Below, piece by piece: positions 52,109 to 60,091 of a stretch of 64,000 nucleotides of DNA. The stretch's first letter is position 1, and every line of letters starts with the position of its first letter. A program made the translations under genes and the position numbers. Under the pieces are notes generated by a model. The model searched no databases, was not told where the DNA came from, and was given only the letters and a program-made list of their open reading frames with translations. Source of the DNA: Ancylobacter sp. Lp-2 (lineage in GTDB: Bacteria; Pseudomonadota; Alphaproteobacteria; Rhizobiales; Xanthobacteraceae); the NCBI RefSeq assembly GCF_020523795.1, contig NZ_JAJALI010000007.1:62001-126000 (forward strand), given 5' to 3'.

Positions 52109-53461
52109 ATGTCGCGCAAGCTGCATCTCAACCTGTTCATCCACGGCCGAGGCCATCATGAGACGGCGTGGCGGCATCCGGCCTCCACGCCGCTGGCGCT
52201 GACCGATATCGCCTATTATCGCGGTCTCGCGCAGACGGCGGAGAAAGGGCTGTTCGATTCCGTTTTCCTCGCCGACGCGCTCGCCATCGGCGAGGAGGTG
52301 AGCCATGCCGCCAAGGGCGGGCTGGAGCCGATCACCACGCTGGCGGCGCTCGCCGGCGCCACCGAGCGGATCGGCCTCATCGGCACGGCGTCCACCACCT
52401 ACACCGAGCCCTACAACCTCGCCCGGCAGTTCGCCTCGCTCGACCATATCAGCGCCGGCCGGGTCGGCTGGAACATCGTCACATCGTGGGTGCCGGGCGC
52501 CGGGCCGAACTACGGCCACGATAACCAGATCGAGCATGGCGAGCGCTACGACCGTGCCTTCGACTTCCTCGAGGCGGTCACCAAGCTGTGGGACAGCTGG
52601 GCCGACGACGCGGTACTCGACGACCGCGCCGGCGGGCACTTCGCCGACCCCGCCCGCATCACCCGGATCGATCACACGGGCCCTCACCACAAGGTTGCGG
52701 GTCCGTTGAACATTCCGCGCTCGCCGCAGGGGCGTCCTGTCTATGTGCAGGCGGGGTCGTCGACGGCCGGCCGGCGTTTCGCCGCCAGATATGCCGAAGC
52801 GGTGTTCACCGCCCATCTCGAAAAATCCACCGCTGTGGATTTCTATGCCGACATCAAGGGGCAGGCCGCCCGTCTCGGCCGCCGGCCCGACCAGATCCTC
52901 ATCCTGCCGGGCATCAGCGCGGTGATCGGCTCGACCGAGGAGGAGGCGAAGCGCCTGTTGCGCGACCTCAACGAACTGTCCGATCCGAAGGTCGGGCTGG
53001 AGCGTCTGTCGGGCCGCTTCGGGGGGCATGACTTTTCGCGGCTTGATCTCGACAAGGTGCTGACCCGCGCCGATTTTCCCGATCCCGCGACCGTGCAGAC
53101 GGCGCAGAGCCGCGCTTATGTCATCGTGGCGCTGGTGGAGCGCGAGAAGCCGACCTTGCGGCAACTGCTGCACAGTCTCGCCGGCGCGCGTGGCCATTTC
53201 TCCATGGCCGGTACGCCGGAGCAGGTCGCCGACCATATCGAGGACTGGTTCCGCTCCGGCGCTGCGGATGGGTTCAATGTCATGCCGCCGATCCTGCCGG
53301 CGCATCTCGAAACCTTCATCGACGAAGTGGTGCCGCTGCTTCAGAGGCGAGGACTGTTCCGCACCGCCTATGAGGCCGACACGCTACGCGGCCATTACGG
53401 GCTCGACCGTCCCGGCAGCCAGTTCTTCGACATTCCCGCCATTCAGGCCCCAGCCGCCTGA
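52109..53461 (+). CDS. LLM-class flavin-dependent monooxygenase (NtaA/SnaA/DszA type)
   Basis: 450 residues, starting 20 bp after the ATPase gene. Blocks are LHLNLFIHGRGHHETAWR, GLFDSVFLADALA, STTYTEPYNLARQFASLDHI, AGRVGWNIVTSWVPGAGPNYG, LWDSWADDAVL and QGRPVYVQAGSS. It is a paralogue of the proteins at 22011 and 41741. Behind an SsuABC-like importer it takes the place SsuD holds in the classic system, so desulfonation or C-S cleavage of the imported compound is likely. It is of the NtaA subgroup rather than SsuD itself. Confidence 0.9.
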   Translation: MSRKLHLNLFIHGRGHHETAWRHPASTPLALTDIAYYRGLAQTAEKGLFDSVFLADALAIGEEVSHAAKGGLEPITTLAALAGATERIGLIGTASTTYTEPYNLARQFASLDHISAGRVGWNIVTSWVPGAGPNYGHDNQIEHGERYDRAFDFLEAVTKLWDSWADDAVLDDRAGGHFADPARITRIDHTGPHHKVAGPLNIPRSPQGRPVYVQAGSSTAGRRFAARYAEAVFTAHLEKSTAVDFYADIKGQAARLGRRPDQILILPGISAVIGSTEEEAKRLLRDLNELSDPKVGLERLSGRFGGHDFSRLDLDKVLTRADFPDPATVQTAQSRAYVIVALVEREKPTLRQLLHSLAGARGHFSMAGTPEQVADHIEDWFRSGAADGFNVMPPILPAHLETFIDEVVPLLQRRGLFRTAYEADTLRGHYGLDRPGSQFFDIPAIQAPAA

Positions 53462-54130
53462 GGTCCGACCAGATGATTGTGTGACGGGATAGCCTGTGCG
53501 CAGAGGCGATTTCGCCGAGATCAACCTGGGCCGCGACTATCGGCCTGCCAGCCCGGTTACTTGTTCATCCTCTCCGCCGCCGGCCAAGCTGTCTCCGCGA
53601 CCGGTAGCTGGTGCCGCGCGTGGCCACCGGCTGGCTGGCGTGGGATCTGACACAATCCTTGACCCGGGTTGGTGTGATCGCGCTGACCGAACGGGTGGCG
53701 GCGTTCCGGGCATTGTCCCACTCGCCTTCCCGCCAGGCCAGCTCGTTCGCGACATCCTCCACGGCACCCAGCCGCCCGAGATGACGCTGGTCGAGCTGTT
53801 GGTGGGAGGGGGCGGGTCTTAAGGGAGAAATATTGGCACACGGAACGGGGAGCGTGACCCGGTTGCTGACCTTAGGAAGACCTGCTTGTGGGAAGGTCGG
53901 CAACTGACCTGAGAGGAACTGCAACCGTCGGCGTTGGGGCCGATTGCCGGTGGCTAGGTTTGGGCTGGTAGCCGCAACACGCTGCCGTTCCGCTGCTGTG
54001 GCCTGTGCTGGACCAGGATCGCGTCCCTGCGATCGAACGTCTTGACCAGCCCCGCCAAATTGCGGGCGTACCGGTCCACGGTGTAGTTGGCTCAGACTTG
54101 GGTCGGAACGGCTTGCGACGCGGGCACGGA
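53462..54130. other. Intergenic region (669 bp) without a credible gene
   Basis: Translations of both strands give no recognisable domain. A minus-strand stretch at about 53700-53830 (LGRLGAVEDVANELAW) has protein-like composition but no start, no ribosome site and no family I can name. The region may be a decayed insertion at the boundary of the organosulfur island. Confidence 0.4.
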
Positions 54131-55129
54131 CTATTTCGCCGCTGCGCGCCGCCGTGCCCTCGATGCGGCACCGTTTTGCAGCGCCCAGCGGCCCACGGGT
54201 GTCGCCAATGCCATCAGCCGGACCGCGCCGACCAGGCGATGCCGCTCGCCCGAGGGGATCAAGTCGCGCGCCGGAAGCGGCATCAGCTGGGCGCCGGCGC
54301 TCATCACGAAACGGCGAAACACGCCCAGCACAGGGGACTGGACCGGCGCGGTCGAGATCACCTCCAGCACGTCTCGCGTGCGCTGGTCGAAGCGCAGCTG
54401 CGGCAGCATCCCGCATAGGTAGTCGCCGACTGCCGCGAGGGTGACGGGCACGTCCCGCGCGCCCAGCATCTCGGCAATGACGGCCATCTCGCGAAGATAT
54501 TGGTCCTGCTCCGCCTCGCTCATCTTCGGATCGACGAAGGTGCGGTAGGACGCCAGAAAACCCGATACCTCGGCAACATGGATCCAGGTCAGCAAGGCAG
54601 GATCGTCCGCCCGGTATTCCCGGCCAGAGGCGTCCTTGCCGGCCACGCTCATGTGCCGCAGCCGCACACGCTCGATGAGCGCTTCGGCCGTCGGCCGGGC
54701 GGCGTAGGTCGTGCCGGCGACAAATTGGGCGGTACGCGCCAGACGGCCCATGACGTCGGCGCGAAAGTTCGAATGGTCCCACACCCCGGCGATGGCGAGG
54801 GGGTGGAGCATCTGGGTCATCAGGGCGGATACCCCGCCGACGATCATCGGCACGAAATCCGCGTGCACTTTCCACGCAACGGATTCGGGGCCGAACAGGC
54901 CGGGATCGCCCGGCGGTTCATCGAAATTGACCACCCCGGCGCCGGTCATCTGGCGGATGTTGCGCTCTATCGCCTTGCGAACCTCGATCAACGCCTTCTC
55001 GCCAATAGGTCTGTGCTCAATCCGTGCCCGCCCGGTGATCGTGCCGCCCGTCGCATCGATGGCTTCGGGCGGTAATGGACAGGGTGTCGGCAACCGTCTG
55101 GGGTTTTCGACAGGCACGGAGGCTGTCAC
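54131..55129 (-). CDS. DUF2236 (MpaB/Lcp-type oxygenase-like) protein
   Basis: 332 residues. It shows the family core: FGPESVAWKVHADFVPMIVGG, LMTQMLHPLAIAGVWDHSNF, RADVMGRLARTAQFVAGTTY, REYRADDPALLTWIHVAEVSGFLASYR. The conserved Arg and the two histidines (HPLA and WIHVAE) are the positions that ligate haem in the latex-clearing-protein group. The in vivo reaction is unknown. Its ATG overlaps the AraC stop as ATGA, so both are one transcript. Confidence 0.85.
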   Translation of the reverse strand: MTASVPVENPRRLPTPCPLPPEAIDATGGTITGRARIEHRPIGEKALIEVRKAIERNIRQMTGAGVVNFDEPPGDPGLFGPESVAWKVHADFVPMIVGGVSALMTQMLHPLAIAGVWDHSNFRADVMGRLARTAQFVAGTTYAARPTAEALIERVRLRHMSVAGKDASGREYRADDPALLTWIHVAEVSGFLASYRTFVDPKMSEAEQDQYLREMAVIAEMLGARDVPVTLAAVGDYLCGMLPQLRFDQRTRDVLEVISTAPVQSPVLGVFRRFVMSAGAQLMPLPARDLIPSGERHRLVGAVRLMALATPVGRWALQNGAASRARRRAAAK

Positions 55130-55986
55130 GCATTCTGAAACAGAGCTCTATAGGCACGCGGAGTCATGCCCTTGGCCGCGTGGAACTGGCGGGTCAGGTG
55201 CGCGCCGTCGGCATAGCCGACCTCGTCGGCAATGACACCGATCGGCCGGTCGCCCTGTGCCAGCATGGCACAGGCATGGCCGATGCGCAGCTGCGCGACA
55301 TAGGCGGAGATGCTCATGCGGGTGCTGCGCTTGAACATGCGTTGCAGCTGGCTGGCGCTGAGATGCGCGATCTCCGCGAGCGGCGCCAGCTCGATCGGTC
55401 GGGTGTAGTGTTCGTGCAGCCAGTCGAGCACCCGCGCCATGCGGGTCTTGTCGCGCGCGACTTCGCCGAGCGAGACGGCACCGGAGGCGAGATGGCCACG
55501 GTGCGGATCGCGGCTGAGCTCGACGAGGATCGACAGCAGGTCGAGCACCCGCTGTTCGATGCGGGTTTCAACGAGGGCGGCGAGGCGCTCGCGTGCCGCC
55601 CGGGCCGTCGCCGGGCCGAACACGACGCCACGCCCCGATTCGGCGAGCAGCGGTCGCAGCAAGGCGAGCTCCGGCGACAGCGTGATCATCGCCTCGATCC
55701 AGTCCTGGGTGAACCAGCACACCAGGGCCCGGTGCGGTCCCTTGCCGTCGACGACCGCCTGCGATTGCCAGGCATGCGGCAGGTTCGGCCCGAGCAGGAC
55801 GAGGTCGCCGTCGTCGTAGGTCTCCACATGGTCGCCGACAAAACGCATACCGCGGCTGTTGACGGTGAGCGTCAGCTCGAATTCGGGATGGTAGTGCCAG
55901 TTGAACGGGAATTCCGGCAAACGGCGGTCGAACAGCAGCCAGGACTGTCCCTGCGGAATAGTGACCCGTTCGAACCAGGGGCGCAT
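55126..55986 (-). CDS. AraC family regulator with N-terminal cupin sensor
   Basis: 286 residues from the ATG at 55986, chosen because GGAGACTGGAGACG precedes it and relatives start MRPWFERV; the open frame continues upstream without support. A cupin-like sensor (WHYHPEFELTLTVNSRG, GDLVLLGPNLPHAW) precedes two helix-turn-helices in the last 100 residues: LAEIAHLSASQLQRMFKRST and IADEVGYADGAHLTRQFHAAK, then MTPRAYR. Upstream lies a 13-bp direct repeat typical of AraC operators, shared with the divergent GMC gene. Confidence 0.9.
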   Translation of the reverse strand: MRPWFERVTIPQGQSWLLFDRRLPEFPFNWHYHPEFELTLTVNSRGMRFVGDHVETYDDGDLVLLGPNLPHAWQSQAVVDGKGPHRALVCWFTQDWIEAMITLSPELALLRPLLAESGRGVVFGPATARAARERLAALVETRIEQRVLDLLSILVELSRDPHRGHLASGAVSLGEVARDKTRMARVLDWLHEHYTRPIELAPLAEIAHLSASQLQRMFKRSTRMSISAYVAQLRIGHACAMLAQGDRPIGVIADEVGYADGAHLTRQFHAAKGMTPRAYRALFQNA

Positions 55987-56020
55987 CGTCTCCAGTCTCC
56001 AAGCCGCATCGGAGCGGCCA

Positions 56021-56057
56021 ATGTTGCGGTGATCATACAAGAACATGCCGCGGTGAT
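56021..56057. promoter_or_regulatory. Direct repeat ATGNNGCGGTGAT, probable AraC operator
   Basis: The motif ATGNNGCGGTGAT occurs at 56021-56033 and again at 56045-56057, a 24-bp period. Tandem same-face half sites in a divergent araC promoter are the usual arrangement for this family. The element lies about 35 bp upstream of the AraC start and 65 bp upstream of the GMC oxidoreductase start. Confidence 0.65.
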
Positions 56058-56122
56058 GAATATGGGGAGCCGCTGGGTTCGCTAGCCTGCGTCCTGCGAA
56101 GCGTGATGCCGAGGAGGGTACG

Positions 56123-57688
56123 ATGGCCGGGAAGACGGGTGCGGCGATGCGGCCCGATGTGGTCGTCATCGGCTCGGGGGTCGGCGGCTCGGCGATCGCG
56201 CTGTCGCTCGCCGCGACCGGGGCACGCATCCTCATGCTGGAACGCGGGCCGCGCCTGCCGGTTGAGCCCGAGAACGCCGACGCCGAGGCGGTATTCGTCC
56301 GGCAGCACTACCGGGCCCGCGAGGATTGGCAGGATGCGAGCGGCCGGCGTTTCCGGCCGGGCCAGTACTATTTCGTCGGCGGCCATACCAAGTTCTACGG
56401 CACGGCGATGTTCCGCCTGCGCCAGCGCGACTTCGAGGCGGTGGAGCACGAGGAAGGCGTATCGCCGGCCTGGCCGATCTCCTACGCCGATCTCGAACCC
56501 CATTATGTCGAGGCGGAGCAGCTGTTCGGCGTTCATGGCGACGCCGGCACGGATCCCACCGAGCCTCCCCGCTCCGCGGCCTTTCCCTATCCGCCGGTGC
56601 CGCATGAGCCGGTGATCGGGCGGATCGCCGAGAAGCTGAGGGCGCGTGGCCTCCATCCCTTCCACATGCCTGCGGCCATCGATCTCCGGCCGGGCGGCGC
56701 GTGTCGGCGATGCGGCACCTGCGACGCGTTTCCCTGCCGTTTCGGCGCCAAGGGCGATGCCGAGACGCGGCTGCTCGCCCCGGCGCTGGCGCACCCGAAC
56801 GTGACGCTGTGGAGCGAGGCGCGGGTGACGCGGCTGATCGCCGACGACCAGGGTGCGCGCATCGTCGCTGCCGAGATCGAGCATGAGGGCGAGACCCTCA
56901 CCGTGCGCGCGCCGCTCTTCGTGCTGAGCGCGGGCGCCCTCAATTCAGCGCTGCTGCTGCTGCGCTCGGCAGACGGGCGCCATCCGCACGGGCTCGCAAA
57001 TCGGTCGGGCGTGGTCGGGCGCCACTTCATGAACCATCATCTGACCGGGCTGATGGGGCTGATGCCGTTCGCCGCCAACGAAACCCGCTATGCCAAGACC
57101 CTGAGCCTCAACGACTTCTATTTCGGGGCGGCGGACGATCCGGTGCCGCTCGGCAACATCCAGATGCTCGGCAACATCCAGGAGCCGATGATCCGATCGG
57201 CCTATCCTCGCTTGCCACGGCCGATCGGCCGCTGGACGGCGCGTCATAGCGTCGATTTCCTAGCGATGTCGGAGGATCTGCCGCATTGGGACAGCACCAT
57301 CCGTCCGCTGCCCGGCGACCGCGCGGAGTTGGTCTGGCAGCCGACCAACCGCGCGCCGCACCGCCGCTTCGTGGCACGCACGAAGAAGCTATTGCACGAC
57401 ATCGGTTTTCCCGTGGTGCTGACGCATGGGTTCGGCGCCGAGAGTCCGTCGCACCAATGCGGCACGGTGCGCATGGGCACGGATCCGGCAACGTCGGCGC
57501 TCGACGCTTTCTGCCGGGCGCATGATCATCCCAACCTCTACGTGGTGGATGCGGGCTTCTTCCCGTCCTCCGCCGCCGTCAATCCGGCGCTGACGGTAGC
57601 GGCCCAGGCGCTGCGGGTCGGGCGGCATCTGCGCGAGCACTGGTTCGGTGCCTCCGCCGCCGCGCCGGCTGCCATTCCCTTTGCGTGA
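56123..57688 (+). CDS. GMC family FAD-dependent oxidoreductase with a cysteine cluster
   Basis: 521 residues. The FAD-binding motif is VVVIGSGVGGSAIALSLA with the downstream E of LMLERGP. A GMC-type YYFVGGHTKFYGTAMFRLR loop follows. A four-cysteine cluster C-x2-C-x2-C-x4-C lies near residues 193-204 (CRRCGTCDAFPC). The C-terminal signature is SHQCGTVRMGTDP and VDAGFFPSSAAVNPALTVAA. Members oxidise polyols, sugar acids or alcohols in the periplasm or at the inner face, but no signal peptide is seen. The neighbouring AraC gene probably regulates it. Confidence 0.9.
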   Translation: MAGKTGAAMRPDVVVIGSGVGGSAIALSLAATGARILMLERGPRLPVEPENADAEAVFVRQHYRAREDWQDASGRRFRPGQYYFVGGHTKFYGTAMFRLRQRDFEAVEHEEGVSPAWPISYADLEPHYVEAEQLFGVHGDAGTDPTEPPRSAAFPYPPVPHEPVIGRIAEKLRARGLHPFHMPAAIDLRPGGACRRCGTCDAFPCRFGAKGDAETRLLAPALAHPNVTLWSEARVTRLIADDQGARIVAAEIEHEGETLTVRAPLFVLSAGALNSALLLLRSADGRHPHGLANRSGVVGRHFMNHHLTGLMGLMPFAANETRYAKTLSLNDFYFGAADDPVPLGNIQMLGNIQEPMIRSAYPRLPRPIGRWTARHSVDFLAMSEDLPHWDSTIRPLPGDRAELVWQPTNRAPHRRFVARTKKLLHDIGFPVVLTHGFGAESPSHQCGTVRMGTDPATSALDAFCRAHDHPNLYVVDAGFFPSSAAVNPALTVAAQALRVGRHLREHWFGASAAAPAAIPFA

Positions 57689-57710
57689 CCTTTCCCATCG
57701 GAGCTTTGCG

Positions 57711-58559
57711 ATGTCCCACAACTTCCTGCAGCCGCTCACCGGATCCTTCGCCATGCCGGCGGCGGAGAATCCGACCGTCGCCATGGTGGAGGCGGCCTAT
57801 CGCCATCATGGGCTCGACTGGCGCTACATCAATTGCGAGGTCGCCCCCGAGGCGCTGGGTAATGCGGTACGTGGCGCGCGGGCGATGGGCTGGCGCGGAT
57901 TCAACTGCTCCATCCCGCACAAGGTGGCGGTGATCGAGCATCTCGACGGACTTGGCGAGTCGGCGAAGATCATCGGCGCGGTGAACACCATCGTGCGCCG
58001 GGGAGACGAACTGATCGGCGAGAACACCGACGGCAAGGGCTTCGTGAAGGCGCTTTCCGAAGTGGTCGACCCGGCCGGCAAGACGGTGGTGCTGTTCGGC
58101 GCCGGCGGCGCGGCGCGGGCGGTCGGCGTCGAGCTCGCACTGGCCGGCGCCGCCCGCATCCGCGTGGTCAATCGGGGCCGCGCGCGCGGCGAGGAGGTGG
58201 CGGGACTGCTGAATGCCCGCACCGGGGCGGCCGCCGACTACATCGCCTGGGAGGAGACGTTTCAGGTGCCGGGGGGCACCGACATCGTCATCAACGCCAC
58301 CTCGATCGGGCTTTTCCCCAAGGTGGAGGAAACCCTCGACCTCGACACCGACACGCTGATGCCGAGCATGGTGGTCGCCGACGGCATTCACAACCCGCCG
58401 CTGACGCGGCTTCTGAAAGCCGCGCAGGCGCGCGGCTGCCGGACGGTGGACGGGCTCGGCATGCTGGTGGGACAGGGGGTGATCGGCATCAAATACTGGA
58501 CCGGCATCGATGCCGATCCGGCCGTCATGCGCCAGGCGCTGCTCGACCTCAAGCTGTGA
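57711..58559 (+). CDS. Shikimate-dehydrogenase-like enzyme with atypical substrate loop
   Basis: 282 residues from the ATG at 57711, preceded by GGAG. The catalytic Lys/Asp pair is present (NCSIPHK and ENTDGKGF), as are the Rossmann motif LFGAGGAARAVGVELA and a late YWTGIDADP in place of the usual Q-x-A-x2-F. The N-terminal serine pair that binds shikimate in true AroE (H-S-x-S-P) reads FAMPAAENPT here. The enzyme therefore probably reduces a different cyclic polyol or sugar-like ketone. It lies 22 bp behind the GMC oxidoreductase, suggesting a shared pathway. Confidence 0.85.
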   Translation: MSHNFLQPLTGSFAMPAAENPTVAMVEAAYRHHGLDWRYINCEVAPEALGNAVRGARAMGWRGFNCSIPHKVAVIEHLDGLGESAKIIGAVNTIVRRGDELIGENTDGKGFVKALSEVVDPAGKTVVLFGAGGAARAVGVELALAGAARIRVVNRGRARGEEVAGLLNARTGAAADYIAWEETFQVPGGTDIVINATSIGLFPKVEETLDLDTDTLMPSMVVADGIHNPPLTRLLKAAQARGCRTVDGLGMLVGQGVIGIKYWTGIDADPAVMRQALLDLKL

Positions 58560-58744
58560 CGGCTTGCGGGGAGTGACATTCCCGATCCAACCGTTGATGC
58601 GTTCAAGGACGGGATCACAGGCCAGAGGATGGTCTCACGTCCAGCCGACCCGGCGACCAATTATGGCCGTGATCGGCGGAAAGCCAGCTCTCGCGACGCT
58701 TCGATACTGCGGGGCAGCAGCACCTCTCTGCGCGCAGAACAGTG

Positions 58745-58972
58745 TCAGCCGGCGTGGACGACGTGCAAACGCGGCTGCCGCGTAAGCGCCGGAACGGCTT
58801 CGACCGCTTTGCCGGCCGCCTGCCGGGCGAAGGCCGGGATGTCGCAGCGGCGGAGGCCGAAATCGGCCAGCTGACGGTCGGTATGGGCCGCAAGCTCGGC
58901 CACGACCCGCTTATAGACGAGGTGCCGAGCGAAGGCTGTCCGCAGGGCGATGCCGATCTGAGCGATCTGCAC
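58745..58972 (-). CDS. DUF1127 family small protein
   Basis: 75 residues from a GTG at 58972 with AGGAGAACTATC immediately upstream. It contains the DUF1127 core: VYKRVVAELAAHTDRQLADFGLRRCDIP. Members are small basic proteins linked to RNA metabolism, phosphate and carbon responses in alphaproteobacteria. The form here is longer than the minimal 45-50-residue class. It lies downstream of the frcA terminator and has its own promoter region. Confidence 0.85.
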   Translation of the reverse strand: MQIAQIGIALRTAFARHLVYKRVVAELAAHTDRQLADFGLRRCDIPAFARQAAGKAVEAVPALTRQPRLHVVHAG

Positions 58973-59098
58973 GATAGTTCTCCTATTGCTTCATGCTGCA
59001 TAGCAGCAAACAGCGGGGAACATAGTGTGCAGCGCAGCATCGCAGAAGCGCAAAATCCGCGCCGGAGCCATGCGTTCTGATCGGACTCGGAAAGCCGG

Positions 59099-59139
59099 AA
59101 AAAATCCGCCGACCCGCTTTGGCGCAAGCGGGTCGGCGG
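59099..59139 (-). terminator. Rho-independent terminator of the frcBCA-like operon
   Basis: A perfect 14-bp stem (59106-59119 with 59126-59139) and 6-nt loop are followed on the minus strand by six T residues (59104-59099). It lies 125 bp past the frcA stop and before the DUF1127 gene, closing the sugar-import operon. Confidence 0.85.
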
Positions 59140-59264
59140 CACCACGCGGGTCCGGCGGGAGACGGCCCACGATCTCGGGGGGCGGGGAGGTTTCCGGCCC
59201 CCGGAGCTGTTACCGATCGGCTGGAACGGCGGATCGCGGGAAGGCGCTCCGTCTTCGTCCTGCC

Positions 59265-60059
59265 CTAGGCCGCCAATTCCTCCGCCGGGGCCTTGGCGCC
59301 GGTCATGAAGGCCACCGCATCGGACATGGTGTAGTCCTTCGGGTTGATGACGCAGAGCCGGCGGCCGAGCCGGTGGATGTGGATGCGGTCGGCGATCTCG
59401 AACACATGCGGCATGTTGTGGCTGATCAGCACGATCGGCAGGCCGCGCGAACGCACCTCGAGGATCAACTCCAGCACCCGGCGGGATTCCTTGACACCGA
59501 GCGCGGCGGTCGGCTCGTCCATGATGACGACGCGCGAGCCGAAGGCGGCGGCGCGCGCCACCGCCACGCCCTGCCGCTGGCCGCCCGAGAGCGTCTCCAC
59601 CGGCTGGTTGATGCTCTGCACCGTCATCAGACCGAGCTCGTTGAGCTTGTCGCGGGCGATCTTCTGCATCGCCGGCCGGTCGAGCATGCGGAACACCGAA
59701 CCGAGCATGCCGGGGCGGCGCATCTCGCGGCCGAGGAACATGTTGTCGGCGATCGACAGGCTGGGCGAGAGCGCCAGCGACTGGTGCACCGTCTCGATGC
59801 CGGCCCGCTGGGCGTCCATCGGCGAGCCGAACTTCGTCACCTCGCCATCGAGCCGGATCTCGCCTTCGTCGGGGATCAGGGCGCCGGACAGCGCCTTGAT
59901 CAACGAGGACTTGCCGGCGCCGTTGTCGCCGATCACCGCCAGGATCTCGCCGGGATAGAGGTCGAAATCGGCGCGGTCCATGGCGGTGACACGGCCGTAG
60001 CGCTTCACGAGGCCACGGGCGGAGAGGACGGGGGTGATGGGGGCAGCGGGCTTGGACAT
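59265..60059 (-). CDS. frcA: Fructose-type ABC transporter ATPase (FrcA-like)
   Basis: 264 residues from the ATG at 60059; an ATG at 60095 overlapping the permease stop would add 12 residues. It is a single nucleotide-binding domain, as in FrcA and unlike the double-domain RbsA/XylG class. Walker A is GDNGAGKSS, the signature is LSGGQRQG, Walker B is VIMDEPTAALG and the switch is in ISHNMPHVFE. The N-terminal VKRYGRVTAMDRADFDLYPGE and C-terminal NPKDYTMSDAVAFMTGA match rhizobial FrcA by recall. It energises uptake of fructose, possibly also ribose or mannose. Confidence 0.88.
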   Translation of the reverse strand: MSKPAAPITPVLSARGLVKRYGRVTAMDRADFDLYPGEILAVIGDNGAGKSSLIKALSGALIPDEGEIRLDGEVTKFGSPMDAQRAGIETVHQSLALSPSLSIADNMFLGREMRRPGMLGSVFRMLDRPAMQKIARDKLNELGLMTVQSINQPVETLSGGQRQGVAVARAAAFGSRVVIMDEPTAALGVKESRRVLELILEVRSRGLPIVLISHNMPHVFEIADRIHIHRLGRRLCVINPKDYTMSDAVAFMTGAKAPAEELAA

Positions 60060-60091
60060 GGTCTTCAGCTCCGTGAGAACCGTGTTGGTGA

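Noticed and set aside
53462-54130. Insertion sequence or transposase remnant at the island edge
   Set aside because: No transposase motif, terminal inverted repeat or target duplication could be identified by eye.
53565-54875. 436-codon minus-strand open frame spanning 53.6-54.9 kb
   Set aside because: Its first two thirds lie in a different frame of the DUF2236 gene and the rest has no recognisable domain.
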